From positions 40,561,282-40,625,281 of the forward strand of contig OZ018409.1 in NCBI GenBank assembly GCA_963969595.1: DNA of 64,000 nucleotides, in the 5' to 3' direction. The position numbers were made by a program, and so were the translations under genes. Source of the stretch: Neckera pumila. Lineage: Eukaryota; Streptophyta; Bryopsida; Hypnales; Neckeraceae. The first letter of the stretch is position 1; each line of letters starts with the position of its first letter. Shown here piece by piece: positions 37,990 through 48,482 of this stretch. The notes below the pieces were generated by a model. It had not been told where the DNA came from. It searched no databases and saw only the letters and a program-made list of their open reading frames with translations.

Positions 37990-39115
37990 ATTAATTTGAT
38001 GTATTATGCAATTGTAAAAACAAAACCTATTTTTAGTCAAAAATCTTACTCCAAGAGGAGCAAAATCCTATTGACCCTATCGAGCAAGGTTAGGAATTGG
38101 CATATTCTTATAACTTCAAATGCTATAATCTTGCAATCTATCTAGTCAAAAAAATTCAATTTTTTCTACATATGCTTTTCAAAACTTACAATAAAAATAT
38201 TTTGTAAGATACATGCCACATTTAACTACTTTTGGACTATTCAATGAATTCTAGACAAAACATCGTGGGATCTCACAATGTTTGGATAGATCTCTGGATG
38301 TTTTGGATCAATCTCCTGATGTTTTGCACTATCTCTTGATGATCAATTTTTTTCTTGTGGAAGACCATTATTAACTCTAGACTTTCAAAAGTCCAAAAGT
38401 AGTTAAATGTGGCATATACTTCTTGGCCCAATTTTTTGGAAAAGCTTTCTAAACAGTTCGGCATCTATTTTTTGATTTATTTTCTATCAAACTTGTCATA
38501 TAACAATGGTAGCATTTGATGGTATACAGGATCAATTATGACCAGAGCAAAAATCTTACTCCAAGAGGGCTTGAAGTCTATTGATCTTGTTTGGTGGGGT
38601 TAAAAAACTTGCTTGAAAACACCCTTTCCTCTCACTTCGAACTTCATAATCTTGCAATCCACGCGGCCTGATTGGCTAAAATTAATTCTACACATTGCCA
38701 TAATGGTGATATTCTACAAATTTGTATATTTGAATTTCAGTGAAATGCTTTTATTTTTAATTTGATTAATGCACCAAAAATTGACAATTTTTGATAGTTT
38801 TTCTTGAGAAACACCCCAGTCCTATAGGAATCAACATTTGATTCCAATTTTGAATTTACATAGCCTAAACATATAATACTAGATGCCTTCCTAAGATTTT
38901 ACCATGGAATTATGTAGGTGTGATAGTACATTGCCGTTGTAAAGAGATTGACATGACAATGGCCACCTTGAACTTGCCTAGGCATAGTCACTTTTATTTG
39001 CCTACCCTTGTTGATTGTAAATTGGGCACTTCCAAATGCGCCATTGACCCACAACCATCATCATCACTCTAGGTACATCTCCAATATCAATATGTACCTA
39101 TGTAGAAAAACGATT
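37990..39115. other. AT-rich intergenic DNA, internal duplication
   Basis: No gene. Two related stretches, about 38030-38170 and 38540-38690, share aaaatcttactccaagag, attgaycytrt and cataatcttgcaatc, indicating an old duplication. Confidence 0.45.
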
Positions 39116-39119
39116 TTAA

Positions 39120-40043
39120 CCCCTAAAGGACCAAGGCCTTTTTTTTGCCAAAAAACTCTCAAAACTGCCATTTCTAGAGCAAAGAGTAAAAAAATCTGAA
39201 AATTGTTTTTTTTGCACATCCAACTGTAAGATCTTATACCTAACTAGTATAACAATGTCTGGAAAAAAATTCAGAATTTTTGACCGCACAGATTGCAAGA
39301 TATCTACGTTTAAAGTGAAAAATAAATAAATTTGAGCACATTGCGGGACTAGATTTTTTGACTTTGAACATTTTTAACTTAAATTTTTTGCACTACAGAG
39401 TTTTGAGCTTTTAATCTTTATATTGGAGAATTGTATTGAGAGTCTAGGAAAAAAAAAGAGATTAAAAAAAACTTAATTATCATTCTTTAAAAAATTGTTA
39501 AGTAGAAGATAGTACAAGATAGAAGGAAAATCTGAAATATTAATATCTTTTAGATGGAATTAAAATGCACTAATCCCAATGATGAGATCGTTCTAGCAAG
39601 AAAACTAAACCACATGGAACTTTTTTTTTGAAAAATTGCAAAAATTGCATTCCAAAATGAATCCTACAAGTTATTTTTTTCAAGAAGATGCTCTAATTGC
39701 CCGAAAAACAAGATTGTCCATAACTTTCTCATAAAAAATCCAAATGAAATGAATCAAAGCTTCCCAAATAGGCAAAAATATAATCTGTAAGGAAAAAAAA
39801 TTAAAAAAAAAAAAATTAAATTTTTCACAAAAAATTTTTGTTGCCCGCTTTCCCCTGTTTTGAGCTTATTTGGGCATAACTTTTGTTCCCGGGCACCGAT
39901 TGAAAAAAAAATTGTATTCCCACAAAGCTTATCAGTTTTTCTATCTTCAAAAAAAGTTTCAAAAAATCACGACAAAAATTCAGCCCGTAGGTACCTGCCC
40001 AAAATCCCATTTGTCCCCCGAAGGGACAATGGTCCTTTAGGGG
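39120..40043. mobile_element. TTAA-flanked element, copy 1 (924 bp)
   Basis: Ends CCCCTAAAGGACCA and its perfect inverse TGGTCCTTTAGGGG are flanked by TTAA on each side (39116-39119 and 40044-40047). There is no coding capacity. A second, diverged member of nearly equal length lies at 42732-43665 with the same ends and the same TTAA flanks. TTAA target duplication with CCC-starting ends is the hallmark of piggyBac-type elements, so this may be a piggyBac-derived non-autonomous element. Because TTAA is palindromic, it could instead be part of the inverted repeat. Confidence 0.7.
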
Positions 40044-40593
40044 TTAAGAACCTCTACCAAAAAAACTTTGACCCTTCATAACTTTTGCATACAATATCCA
40101 AGTGTCGCGTTCTTTGGTGCGTTGGAACCTCCTTTCACTTGCCAACAAAAAAATATGAAAAGTTGACCAGTCTAATAATAGTGACTATGTACAGTAGCAA
40201 AAAGTGGTGGTTTTACAGGTGCCCACCTGAAGTTATCTAGTCAGCACAATTGTGCATGCATATAGCTTCTGGCAGGTCGATGCATGCATGTTGATTGACC
40301 AGATGGCTTCACAACTAAAAGCATCAGTTTGTATACTCACTCAGACAAGGGTCTTTTACATCATAATTAGCTCCTATCCATCTTCTCTCCAATTGAAGCA
40401 CTTTAAATTTGTGTCATAGGGAATTTTTTATGAAAGGTAGCATTCAGCCCTCCATTAGTAAAATGTGATTAAATCCCAATGGATCAGGCCACACAGGTGG
40501 GTTGTATTTACAGTGGAAGTTGTGGTTGGCAGTTTCTCATCAACAACAGCTCCACACAAGTTACAAAGTTACAGAGGAGGAGTATTGTACAGT

Positions 40594-41796
40594 ACTGTAC
40601 AGTGGCCTACAACAAAGATTGATGCCCCCTATTTGGACCCTTCAGTTTTTATGGCATTAGGGTAACAGGTCCATAAATTGCCCATTTAAGAGCTGAAAGT
40701 GAATTTTGGGGAGGCGAAGATGCTTAAAGTAACTTTCAGTAAATTTCCTTTGAAAGACAAGAGGAATTGGCATCTAACCCAAGTTGTTTTATATTTTTTG
40801 GAGCTTTCTGGAATTAGTTATGAAATTTTAAGATTGAAGTGGCATAGGTTTCTAAAATTGCCCACTTCCTAAAATGTACATTGTTTGTACATTGCTGAAG
40901 GCTATGAAAAAGCAACATGTACAAGCAATGTGCATTTGAGTAGGGTGGGTGATTTTAGAGCCTATGCAATTTCAGAGCTGGTTACCTTACTCATAATGTA
41001 GTTGACATTTCTTATTTCCTCAATCAACATTTGTAGCTAACACAATCTCCTTTAATCATTCCAAATTTTCAGTATCAACAAAACAAAATTCTAATTTTGG
41101 TGAAATTATTTATTTATTTTTCATAGTTTTACATAAAAATTCACAGAAAAACAATGTTGATTAATTTTTTTAGTTCAATTTTGAAAACATGTGGAAAACA
41201 TCCATAAGCACATCTTTCCTTCAACAAGAATCTCCAAAAAAGTTTCACAACTCTCTCAATAGAGGCTAAAATGGAGGCGTGAAAAGTGCCCACAATTTTG
41301 AAAATTCATATCTCTTCATCATAATTGGATTTTGGTAAAGTAATAGTACCATCACGCTAAAATGTACAAAATTAGTTATAATGTACAGGAAAAATAGAGA
41401 AATATAATTACACTAAAGATATATGAATTTTCAAAAATTTGGGCACTTCTCACTCCTCCATTTTAACCGCTATTGAGGGAGTTGTGAAACTGTTTTGGAG
41501 ATTTTTGTTGAAGAAAAGATGTGCATATGGATGTTTCAAATATATCTTCATAATTGAATTAAAAAAATTCATCAATATTGTTTTTCTGTGAATTTTCATG
41601 TAAAATCATGAAAAAAACTAGAAAAATTCACCAAAAATGGAGTTTTGGTTTTTTGATACTGAAAATTTGGTATGCTTGAGGAGGATTGTGTTAGCTACAA
41701 ATGTTGATTGAGGAAAATAAGAAATGTCAACTACATTATGAATAATGCCAAGAAAACTAAAGGGTCCAAATAGGGGACATCAGTAGGCCACGGTAC
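40594..41796. repeat. Long palindrome (foldback-like) interrupted by a MITE
   Basis: The left arm (about 40594-40659 plus 40990-41330) is the inverted partner of the right arm (about 41410-41796). Examples: aatgtagttgacatttctta against aagaaatgtcaactacatt; ccctatttggaccctt against aagggtccaaatagggg; aatggaggcgtgaaaagtgcc against ggcacttctcactcctccatt. Arms are roughly 400 bp, imperfect, with a short loop near 41330-41410. The left arm alone contains the 328 bp MITE at 40660-40987. Such long inverted repeats may be foldback transposons or sources of hairpin RNA. Confidence 0.8.
40660..40987. mobile_element. TA-flanked MITE, copy B (328 bp), nested in the palindrome
   Basis: Ends GGGTAACAGG and the inverse GGTTACCT, flanked by TA (40658-40659 and 40988-40989). 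The interior is related to the MITE at 32677-32959. The uninterrupted right arm of the surrounding palindrome (reverse complement ggcattattcataat) serves as an internal empty site: the left arm reads ggcatta, then the element, then tactcataat, consistent with a TA target duplication. Confidence 0.8.
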
Positions 41797-41993
41797 AGAT
41801 GTGATTGAAAGTGCATGTGTTCCTACTTTTTTCATTTTTCATAGTGGGAGACTAGGAATACAGAACATGAATGCAAAATGATCTTTCTCGTTGACTGAAA
41901 AGCTAGCAAACAGGAGAAGAATTTTTTGAAAGAAAAAACAGTCCAGACAAGGATTTAGTTGGGGTGCACAACTTGATAAAAAAATTGTGAGTA

Positions 41994-42402
41994 AGGTAGG
42001 AGGCTCTAAAATTGCACGGGCATTAAGAACTGTCCCTATAAATGGTTGTGAAATGGACATGAGGTGGTTCTAAAATTGACCTCTATAGTCTTTGAATGAA
42101 TCAAGGAAAAAAGCATTATTAATTGCAAGAGCCAATCATTCTCTTTGCTTTTCCCATCTTTCTTTAGAATTGCAAGTGAACAGTTTATGGAGGACCTAGG
42201 GTCATAAATAGGGACCTACAACCCAACTCATTTGAAAATTCATAAGTAATTCAAAAATGCTTGAAAAATACAAAACCACTTGGATTAGATTCCTCATCTA
42301 TTTCTCTTTGTCTGAAAAAATGAGGTAAAAATATTCCCATCTATGGAAGTACATAAAAAGGCGGACCAACCCTCAGATGAGCAGTTTATGAGCCTCCTAC
42401 CT
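41994..42402. mobile_element. TA-flanked MITE, copy C (409 bp)
   Basis: Left AGGTAGGAGGCTCTAAAATT and right reverse complement AGGTAGGAGGCTCATAAACT form about 24 bp inverted ends with few mismatches, flanked by TA (41992-41993 and 42403-42404). Ends match copy A. The interior is largely different, as often seen within one MITE family. Confidence 0.75.
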
Positions 42403-42731
42403 TACACTAAATACATGTGAGGTAGGATGATCCATTGTTGCCCCGCCTATTCTGTAGTTGCACAGATTGAGAATGATTGGATTCAAAAAAATTCTTTTTG
42501 CAACAGAACAATAAATAAGAGGACATATAGCTTTCCATTATTGTCTCTAAAGAATTATACTTGTCCTTTTGGATGTTATTGTGGCTATTTTATTTATGAG
42601 CATGATTGCAATGGTAATCCAAAAGCTTCCCTCAAGTTTGTGGAATAATGAATGAACCTTATGTCATGTGTAGAAGCGACATAGTTGTGTTCATTGAATT
42701 CAAAAAACCATGAATTTAAAACTCAATTTAA

Positions 42732-43665
42732 CCCCTAAACTTCCATGACCTTGTTTTCACCAAAAACGCTCCAAAATTGCCATTTTTAGTACAATTACCA
42801 AATGTTTGAAAAAAAACTTTTTTTGATACATGTAACCATAGGATCTTATCGTGTGTTGACTTGAGAACATGTGGTAAGAGTTTTAGAGATTTTCCACGCA
42901 TGGATTGCAAGATATAAGCATTCAAATTCATTGAAATCATTTTTTTGGCCTTATGAAAACATAGCAGCTACACTTTACAAGCTCACTTTTCTATGAAAAA
43001 ATGTCCAAAATGGTGGTGCTTCTTTGGATTCTTTTTCCTAAACAAGTTGGTTTCATTCTTGAAAAAAATTCAAATCATTTGGAATTGTACAACATATATG
43101 AAAAAATAGTAAGTAGAAAGAAGTAGAGAATGATTCAAAATACTAAATTAATAAGAATTTAATTCTAGAATTGAAAAATGCCAATCCAATTTGCAATGTT
43201 GCAATAAACAATTTACATCCTATGGTTTGTTTGTTTTTCAAAAAATATTGAGAATTGAATAAGATAAAGGACTTCAAAGTTTATTTCAGATTAAAGAGTC
43301 CATAACTATCCACCCCGTTGCCCATAAACAAAAACTCCTTATAACTTTCATTTCATTGATAAAAATGAAATGATTAAAAGCTTTCCATATATATATAACT
43401 TTAGTAAACTCATTTCAAATTTTTCTTTATGAAAATAGCAATTTTTTTTTATCTGCCTGGACTATCCATTTATAAAAAAAAAATAACATATTAGGCCATT
43501 ACTTTTTACTCATATTTCCAAATGTCATGAAATTTAGTGCATATGAAAGATATTCCTCACCCCACCTTCTATCAAAATTTTAGCCTAAAATATATAAATC
43601 ATCATTCAAACAAGCCTACACAAAATTGCTATGTAGCTAAAAAATTCATGTTGGTCCTTTAGGTG
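42732..43665. mobile_element. TTAA-flanked element, copy 2 (934 bp)
   Basis: Left CCCCTAAACTTCCATGACC and right GGTCCTTTAGGTG are imperfect inverted ends flanked by TTAA (42728-42731 and 43666-43669). The interior is recognisably related to copy 1: ccaaaaaacgctccaaaa..tgccattt, gtaa..rgatcttat and gattgcaagatat occur in the same order. No coding frame. It is more diverged than copy 1, implying separate insertions of one family. Confidence 0.65.
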
Positions 43666-43669
43666 TTAA

Positions 43670-44246
43670 ACCGGCCTTTTCAACCCCAAATTTGCACCCA
43701 ATTGTCAGAATGCAAACTCTTGTATAATTTTCGACAACAAAATGTTCGATCTGCCTAGATTTCTTGGATACAAAGCTTGCAAGTTTAGAACCATCCAACA
43801 AATGTTTCATGGATGCAATGAGCTTCATCATCCCAACGGAGATTCCCCAAAATAAGTGAAAAAAAGCAATGCAGAGAATGTGTGGGGGGGGAACAGTGAG
43901 CACCCTTGTGATTGATTGCAGTATCACAAGTCCCTTTGGCCGTGGTGACCTAGAGCCTGCAGGTACAAAGAAATTAGGAAGCCCAAGAAGCGGATGAAAA
44001 GGGCGAGGCCTGTGTGGCGATGATGCCGTCCCCAGTGAGCGGAAGATAAGGAGCTTGGGGTGGAAGGTGGGGGTAAGAGTGGATGGCCCTCTGGGACCCA
44101 GCCAGAGCGCCACCATTCTCCCTCTAGTTCATCTCCTCCAGAAACAGGCTCAGGCTCATCTCGTGCTTCTCTTGCTAAGCTTTACAACGTGGAGGGAGTC
44201 GCAGCAGAAGCAGCAGCAGCAACAACAACAGGAAGAAGACGAAGTC
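43670..44246 (+). promoter_or_regulatory. Promoter and 5' UTR region of the H-protein gene
   Basis: GC content rises from about 43880 toward the start codon. A CAG/CAA-rich stretch lies at about 44199-44231, just before the ATG at 44247. The frame of the H protein stays open upstream to an ATG at 44055, which would add 64 residues including a Gln run; this is treated as leader (see findings). Confidence 0.45.
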
Positions 44247-45711
44247 ATGGCGCTTCGACAGGCAGCGGCACAGGCAGCCACCTTACTCAGGTTGAGCACA
44301 AGGCCCGCCGTCACGGAGAGCCTGTGGGTGTCGCTTTCCAGGCGCGGGATCTCCACAACCCACTTCGCGTCCTCCGAGGGTACTTGCCATTGCATTTCCT
44401 GTGCATTGCTTTGGACTCCCATTGCGATTTGTTTGTTTAGCAAGAATTGGGTGGTTTCTTTACAATCGTTGGCAGTGTTCGTCGTTTGTGTTCGTTACCC
44501 AAATGCTCGTAGGCACACTTCACGTCTTCTTCTTTACATTTGGTGTGTTTCTTGAACAATCATCGGAATGTATCGGTTAGCAAGGATTCGTAGTTGTACG
44601 ATTGTCTTGGTTTTTGCTAGAGATGGCCATGACTGGAAGTTTGTGTTCGTTACCCAAATGCTCGTGGGCACATTTCGTTGCATTTTGCGCATTCTTTACA
44701 CCTGGTGCATTTTGTTCGCCTTTGGCACTCATCGGAATGTATCGGTTAGCAAGAATTTGTATCTGTCTTGGTTGTTGCTAGAGTTGGCTATGGCTTGAAA
44801 TTTATGTTCATTTCCCAGATGCTTTGTGTTGGGTGCAATTGCATGGAAGAGATTAAGTGAGAATGACGTGTTGGTGACTGATTGCAGAGGTGCGGGATGG
44901 GCTACATTACGCTCAATCGCATGAGTGGGTGAAGGTGGACGGCGACATTGGTACCGTCGGCATCTCGGATCACGCCCAGGTATGATATTCATATTGGGTT
45001 TTAGTGACACATTTTATTTGCTTTCTAAGATTTTGTTTATTTAATTTTTGGCTATGGCCCTGATTATTTGTCGATTCTTGGTTCCTGCAGCAAGCGTTGG
45101 GGGATATTGTATTCGTGGAGTTGCCGGAGGAAGGATTGAATGTGGAGGCCCAGACCAAAGCGAGCAGCGTGGAGAGTGTGAAAGCTGTGAGTGATATCTA
45201 CAGCCCTGTCAGTGGCACCGTAGTGGAGATCAACACGGTGCTTGCCGACAGCCCTGAAACAGTAAGTCTTTACAATTGACCTCTTTCCTTGTGCATACCC
45301 TTGTTGATTCTCTGGTGAATCTGAGTCTTTCGAGGATTGTCTCCATTAGAAGAAATTCCATAGCCATTTAACCTGCAAGCGTTAGTTCTCTGTATTCAAG
45401 GTTGCACAATTGTAGGAGAAAGATGTAGTACGTGACACAAATTGCCTTGCTGGCACAGACTCTGAATCTTTCTTGATGAAGTGTACGATATTTTGACTCA
45501 TAGATGGTCCACTTCTTGAGAGCTGACTGCAACTCAAGACCAATCTGCAAAGTTTCCTGCTAATACTTGAATGTTTTTTTCTCCTTTGCAGATTAATAGT
45601 AGTCCCTATGAAGATGGTTGGTTCTTCAAGGTGAAGTTAGATAAGGGTGTTGGTGACCACTTGATGGATGCTGCAAAGTACAAGGAATTTCAAGATGGAG
45701 GTGACCACTAG
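44247..45711 (+). CDS. GDH (gcvH-type): Glycine cleavage system H protein, mitochondrial
   Basis: Four exons: 44247-44379, 44888-44979, 45091-45261 and 45592-45711, 171 aa. Residues 1 to about 40 form an Arg/Ser-rich mitochondrial presequence ([12 protein letters not shown]). The mature protein begins near [19 protein letters not shown] and contains [25 protein letters not shown], the lipoylation site [15 protein letters not shown] with its modified Lys, and [14 protein letters not shown]. It is the mobile lipoyl carrier of the glycine decarboxylase complex, shuttling the aminomethyl group between P, T and L proteins; essential in photorespiration. Length is usual for plant H proteins. The first intron contains a tandem duplication of about 155 bp. 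The MALRQ start was chosen because it directly begins a good presequence. Confidence 0.96.
44488..44800 (+). repeat. Tandem repeat (about 155 bp, two units) in H-protein intron 1
   Basis: Units begin gtgttcgttacccaaatgct at 44488 and 44643 and share atcggaatgtatcggttagc, aattygta and ttgctagag. A degenerate third start (tgttcatttcccagatgct) follows at about 44804. Entirely inside the intron at 44380-44887. Confidence 0.85.
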
Positions 45712-46949
45712 CCCATGTATAGCAGGCTAAATGACTAGAATCATGTGTACAAATTGCCGATCATATGTGGATTTAATTGCCTCATATGCCATGTTTTGCA
45801 TATTCAAGTTCTGGTCAACTCATTTGGAAAGTCGACATGTCTTCTATCTCTCCACATATGAGATGAATTCCAGTAAACTTGGCTGAAAATTGGTCACCAG
45901 AACTCCGAGGCTGGAACAGAAAATGCTTTACACTTGTGATGGGTACACTGATTCCATGCTACTTGGTTGCAAGGATATGCTTTCAGAATTGAAAAGAGAT
46001 GATCCAAAGTTCTTAGTTTACATATTTTGTGAATCTTGTTTATGGCTTTGAGTTTGATGAAATGGCATCTAGTTTGAGAATTGCATAACATTGATGAACA
46101 GAGTTCCATGTCTTCTTTCCCTTGGCCCTTCTACCAAGTTCACATGCTTTTTGGTTGGGGGATCCAAGCATTATAAGTAGGTGATGCAGTTTTCTATGCA
46201 GAAATTTGGTTTATGGAAGGTGCGATTTGAATGGATCAGATCTGATTCCTGATTTCAGCTTCCACCTTTTACTTTATAATTAGAGTGTGGTATGAGTGCT
46301 AGGAGGTATTGAACGTTTGTAATACTGTAGTCTCCTGCAGAATGCATGTAGAACTGATTTTTCTTATGTTTGAAGTTGTAATGGTATAAGGTTGGATCAC
46401 TCCAATCCAAGCATGTTTCCAAGAGCATGTCCCAAAACATCCTGAGAAATAGTGGATGCTTGTTGTAGGATGTTCAACATGAGACATTGAAAATAGAAAA
46501 GTGATTTTGAAAATTTACCAATTCAACTTTTACCTCTTCTATCTTGTTTATGATGTCAGTATTTGAATGTTGGTTGTGTATCCTTGTTGAAACTTTAGAT
46601 GCAATTTATCTTGATGTGATTTTAAAATGAGAGATCCTCCTCACAATAATGACTTCTAGAAAAAATTGGTTTTAGATAATACTACTTTATATTGTATATT
46701 GATTTATTTTACTATCCAAATAAAATCCTTGCATTGAAGAATGAGTATTAAATAATTAAAAGTGTTTGTAGAACAAATATTTTGTATTTCTTCTTAAGGT
46801 AGAGGTATTTGTAAATCAATTTATTCAACAAATTCAATATATTGGAGGTTGGTGTTACTTCCAATAAGGTGAATTTGAAGAGAGTTGTATTTTTTTTTTG
46901 TGCTGAATGATTTTTTACGATTCTAAAATAATATCAATAGAACTCTATT

Positions 46950-47154
46950 CAATTTAGTGAACTTTCTTTTAAAGGTACAAACTTATAATCCAAGCACAGA
47001 CCCCAATAATTAAATGTCAATTAAGTGAAGTTTCCTATGTAGACACAAACATATAATCCAAACACAAAAAACAATAATTAAGTGTCAATTCAGGTGAACT
47101 TTCCTTTACATAAACAAATGTTAAATCCAAGCACAAAACCCAATAAATAAATGT
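46950..47154. repeat. Tandem repeat, three units of 68-69 bp
   Basis: Units at 46950-47017, 47018-47085 and 47086-47154. Each starts caatt.ag.tgaactttcc, holds taatccaa.cacaaa and ends aataattaaatgt or similar. Units have diverged by substitutions, so the array is old. Confidence 0.85.
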
Positions 47155-47295
47155 AAATTTGTACAAATGATTCTCTTATTGCAAAGAATAGCAACTTAAA
47201 AAAAGATATCTAATGAACATAAACATACTATCAATCAAGAAAAAGGTGAGCTCTACCACTACTACTTAATGTTAGTGCTTTGTAACTTCTCCAAA

Positions 47296-47400
47296 TTCTC
47301 TCATAACTTCAACTCTCATAATATTTTTTCTCATAATATTCTCTCATAATATTTTTTGAATTCTCTCATAATTCTCTCATAATATTTTTTTGAATATTTC
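47296..47400. repeat. Simple repeat (TCTCATAAT)n with T-runs
   Basis: Irregular iterations of ctctcataatattttttgaa and shorter forms. Low-complexity sequence in the probable BTB promoter. Confidence 0.75.
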
Positions 47401-47739
47401 TTTTTTAAAGGAACAAATTGGATGTCTCCAAGCCCCCAAAATACAAATTCATCCAAAACCTTCGTCCATCTCCGTCCTTCCAAAGCCACAGCTTGCGTAG
47501 ATCCCTGACCAAATGAGTTGCATTTGTGATTTGTCTCCCCAAATCTACCACGAAAACTTTTCATCAGGCGAACAGATCAGACATTGTGGTCTGATTCCTT
47601 TGATAGGAAGGTGCGCATTCTCTGACTTGAGTGCACGTTCAATCGTCAGCAATCGGATGGAAAAGTCTATGATCGCCTCCCGAGATTCCCGACACTAGCG
47701 ATTTAACGGTGGAAAAGAAACTTCGGCAGGCATCTTTTG

Positions 47740-48207
47740 AGGTATTGACATTGAACTTTGGGTCTCTAGAAGACTTTGGGAATTGGATTTGTTTTAATAA
47801 CTCTTCGTTTAGCTTTTTGCTAGTTGTGCAAATTTTAGGTTCATCAACACATTTTATAAGAGTTGCAGTGTTTCCTGCGATAATCATAAGCATCTGAGGT
47901 ATTGAAAGAGAAATTTGGATCACTAGAAGAGAATTGAGATTGTTATGTTAAATCCTTCATTTGGGTTTTGCTAATTGTGCAAATTTGAGGTCAATTAGCG
48001 ATTTGTAGTAGATTTGCTGTGTTTCCTGCGATAATCGTACGCATCTTAGGTATTGAAAGAGAAATTTAGATCACTTGGAGAGAATTGAGGTTGTTTTTTA
48101 AATCCTTTTTTTTCTTTTTCTTTTTGTAAACTGTGCAAATATTAGGTCAATCGACAATTTGTAACAGCTCTTCAGTTTTTTCTGCGATTAGCAACAAATG
48201 TGAATCT
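47740..48207 (+). repeat. Tandem triplication of about 150 bp in the BTB leader
   Basis: Units begin aggtattga at 47740, 47897 and 48048 (157, 151 and about 160 bp). Each contains a tagaagagaattg.g-like block, ttgtgcaaat..taggt and a tttcctgcgat or tttctgcgat block. They lie upstream of the BTB start codon, probably in a 5' UTR intron whose acceptor is ttgcacag at about 48426. Confidence 0.8.
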
Positions 48208-48482
48208 TCTGATGTTGTTTTTACTCCTGGTAGATGAGTTGATTAATGTGACTCGATTTTATTGCAGCAGTCGGCTTCTGAGGAAATGGCTTAATTCCTA
48301 GAGTGAGAGAAATTGCCATTGATCATAGGTTACTGCAAATTGAGCTTTGTGAATCGTTTTTTCCCTCTCTCAATTCTAGGGTTTGGGGCTCTGCAATTTA
48401 ACGAAAGTTGTCTGGAATTTGCACAGGTTAACGTGGAGATGTTCATGATGCCCCTTGGTACAAACGTATCTACGTCTTTGTG

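Larger units (their letters stand above)
45712..47739. other. Intergenic region between H-protein and BTB genes
   Basis: Contains the H-protein 3' UTR, AT-rich DNA with small tandem repeats (46950-47154 and 47296-47400), then from about 47440 more GC-rich sequence likely to be promoter and first leader exon of the BTB gene. No other gene recognised. Confidence 0.5.

Noticed and set aside
46950..47154. CRISPR-like array
   Set aside because: Repeats are contiguous 68 bp units without spacers in a plant nuclear context; a plain tandem repeat.
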